A stretch of DNA of 64,000 nucleotides, taken from the NCBI RefSeq assembly GCF_022539315.1, contig NC_066323.1:10033219-10097218 (forward strand). Reading direction: 5' to 3'. The DNA is from Serinus canaria (Eukaryota; Chordata; Aves; Passeriformes; Fringillidae). This document shows positions 62,698 to 64,000 of the stretch, piece after piece. The position numbers and the translations under genes are program-made. Each line of letters begins with the position of its first letter. Positions within the stretch are counted from its first letter, which is position 1. The notes under the pieces were generated by a model, which was not told where the DNA came from, ran no database searches, and worked only from the letters and a program-made list of their open reading frames with translations.

Positions 62698-64000
62698 CTT
62701 ATTTAAGAGAAGTCATTCTGCATCATCAGGGGTTGCCTTGAGCAAATCCTGTTCCCAAGGGAGCTGGGGGGCTCAGGCAGGGGTAGGGCACAGCCCCCTC
62801 AGACATCTGAGACCAGCAGGTCCTGAGCTGCCTTGCAGGCACTGCCTGCCTTTGTGCAGCCACAGCCAGGGATGCCCTGCTGTCTCTCTAAGAAAATTCA
62901 GTACCCAGCCATGGCCATAAAGGCTTGGAAAGGAGCCATTACTGAAGGTTTCATTTTCTGGCTTCCTTTGCTATCTGAGGAACTTGCAAATCAGAAAATG
63001 TTCCAGAGGCAGCAAGCTCTGTAGCCACTGGTTTCTCTGTTCAGGATAGTCAATGTCTTAATATTTCTTAAGTATCAAATATACTTTTTGGGGTTTTTTT
63101 TAGCTGTGAAAGAATTTCAGCCTTTTATTTATTTAATTTGGTTTTAAGACAACCAAAGCTTGATTACAGAGAGCAGACTTGTTTTTAAAATGCATTAGAC
63201 TATGTGGAGAGCTGACCATTCGTAAGCATGTGTTATGGTGCTTTTTTTTTTCTTTGTGGACATATTCTCCAGTATTTCCTTTTGTGTAATTTATTTAAAT
63301 AAATAGTCCATTGGGTTAGGACCAAGTTGCAAATGCCCAGAAATCCTGCTGTGTTGAGAAATCATGTCCAGAGTGGCTCGGAGCAATCCCTCCCAGATGT
63401 GCTGTGGGCACCTAAAAGGCCACACCTCAGGGGAAGAAATGCCAGCACTGACTGTTCTGCATCTGCCAAGAGTGTTACTCTGGCATTGTTCCACAGCACT
63501 AAATTGTATAAACAGGACATTGGGCAGGCCAAAAAAAAGTTGCCATTATTAGCCCCAAAATACCATTAGCTGGAACTTGCTGGCCAAGAGACCAAGCACC
63601 TAACCATAAAGAGGTTAGAAGTGTACTGTAAATTTTAGTGAATGCCTGATTCTCTTTTTAATGGGGCTGGGACACCTGCAGTGAGCTGGGGCTGTTCTGC
63701 ATTGCCCTGCATCACTGCAACCACCCCAGAGCCCACCTGACTGTCAGGAGGAGAATAAGTAAAGGGAGATTGCATGGTTGAATTTTCACTTGATTGGGGT
63801 AGAAGGGCTTTCTCTGAAGTTCCACACACCTGTAGCTGCCATTGAAATTAATGGAACATTTGACATTGATGCCAATTCTTCTCCTTTTCTTTCCATCCAC
63901 CAGCCTGCTCATATCCTTTCTGTGCCACAGGGGTGGAGAGAGGTAGTCTAAGTCTCACCAGCACGGTGTATGCAGAAAAACTGGCCAAGTGAGGATCCTG

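Larger units (their letters stand above)
46726..64000 (+). other. LPP: LPP intron, 5' portion (downstream of exon B)
   Basis: The intron starts with GTTAGT and runs out of the window, so it is at least 17,275 bases. The following LPP exon, which in human encodes a long Pro/Ser/Thr-rich linker, is not seen. Contents are MIR-like relics at 55548, 59197 and 61380, a CR1-like fragment at 62591, a 45-base tandem duplication at 59487, a perfect inverted repeat at 57846-57887, and a candidate 27-base microexon at 59108-59134. Stretches 47000-54900 and 56000-57800 show only scattered short open frames and no recognisable gene. Confidence 0.9.

Noticed and set aside
1..64000. miR-28, which lies in an intron of mammalian LPP
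   Set aside because: I looked for its mature sequence and hairpin and found none; it is thought to be mammal-restricted and derived from an L2 repeat.
1..64000. tRNA, rRNA or CRISPR features
   Set aside because: No tRNA B-box with matching A-box and stems, no rRNA blocks, and no regularly spaced repeats were seen.

Overview
The window looks like avian nuclear DNA taken from inside one large protein-coding gene. The evidence for a bird, or another sauropsid, is several CR1 LINE 3' ends in both orientations, scattered decayed MIR/L2-type relics, moderate GC content and no bacterial-style gene packing. I cannot fix the species from the sequence.

The only secure protein-coding content is two plus-strand exons of LPP (lipoma-preferred partner, a zyxin-family LIM protein). 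Exon A (27121-27233) encodes the two Ena/VASP-binding proline motifs, FLPPPPPP and FPPPPPL. Exon B (46603-46725) encodes the conserved block containing the leucine-rich nuclear export signal, SLDAEIDSLTSILADLE. Both have proper splice sites. Their phases join (A ends in phase 0, B starts in phase 0), and neither shows an insertion or deletion against the human protein as I remember it. The start codon, the alpha-actinin-binding region, the long proline-rich linker and the three LIM domains are not in the window.

Layout: 1-27120 is the 3' part of a very long intron. Positions 27234-46602 are a complete intron of 19,369 bases. Positions 46726-64000 are the 5' part of the next intron. The introns hold four CR1 fragments (495-641, 15383-15792, 18004-18090, 62591-62697), older SINE/LINE relics (29641, 31233, 39543, 55548, 59197, 61380), short tandem duplications (1098, 26481, 40984, 59487), homopolymer and microsatellite tracts, and three CpG-rich islets (around 6510, 31720 and 43539) that stand out from the CpG-poor surroundings and may be regulatory.

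The many short open frames on both strands look like chance frames in intronic DNA. I report none as a gene. The best leads are exon-like segments with good splice signals (35237-35346 and a 27-base one at 59108-59134), the CpG islets, AT-rich homeodomain-site clusters, a perfect hairpin at 57846-57887, and the two longest antisense open frames. I see no convincing new multi-gene system; the novelty here is regulatory or splicing-related at most.
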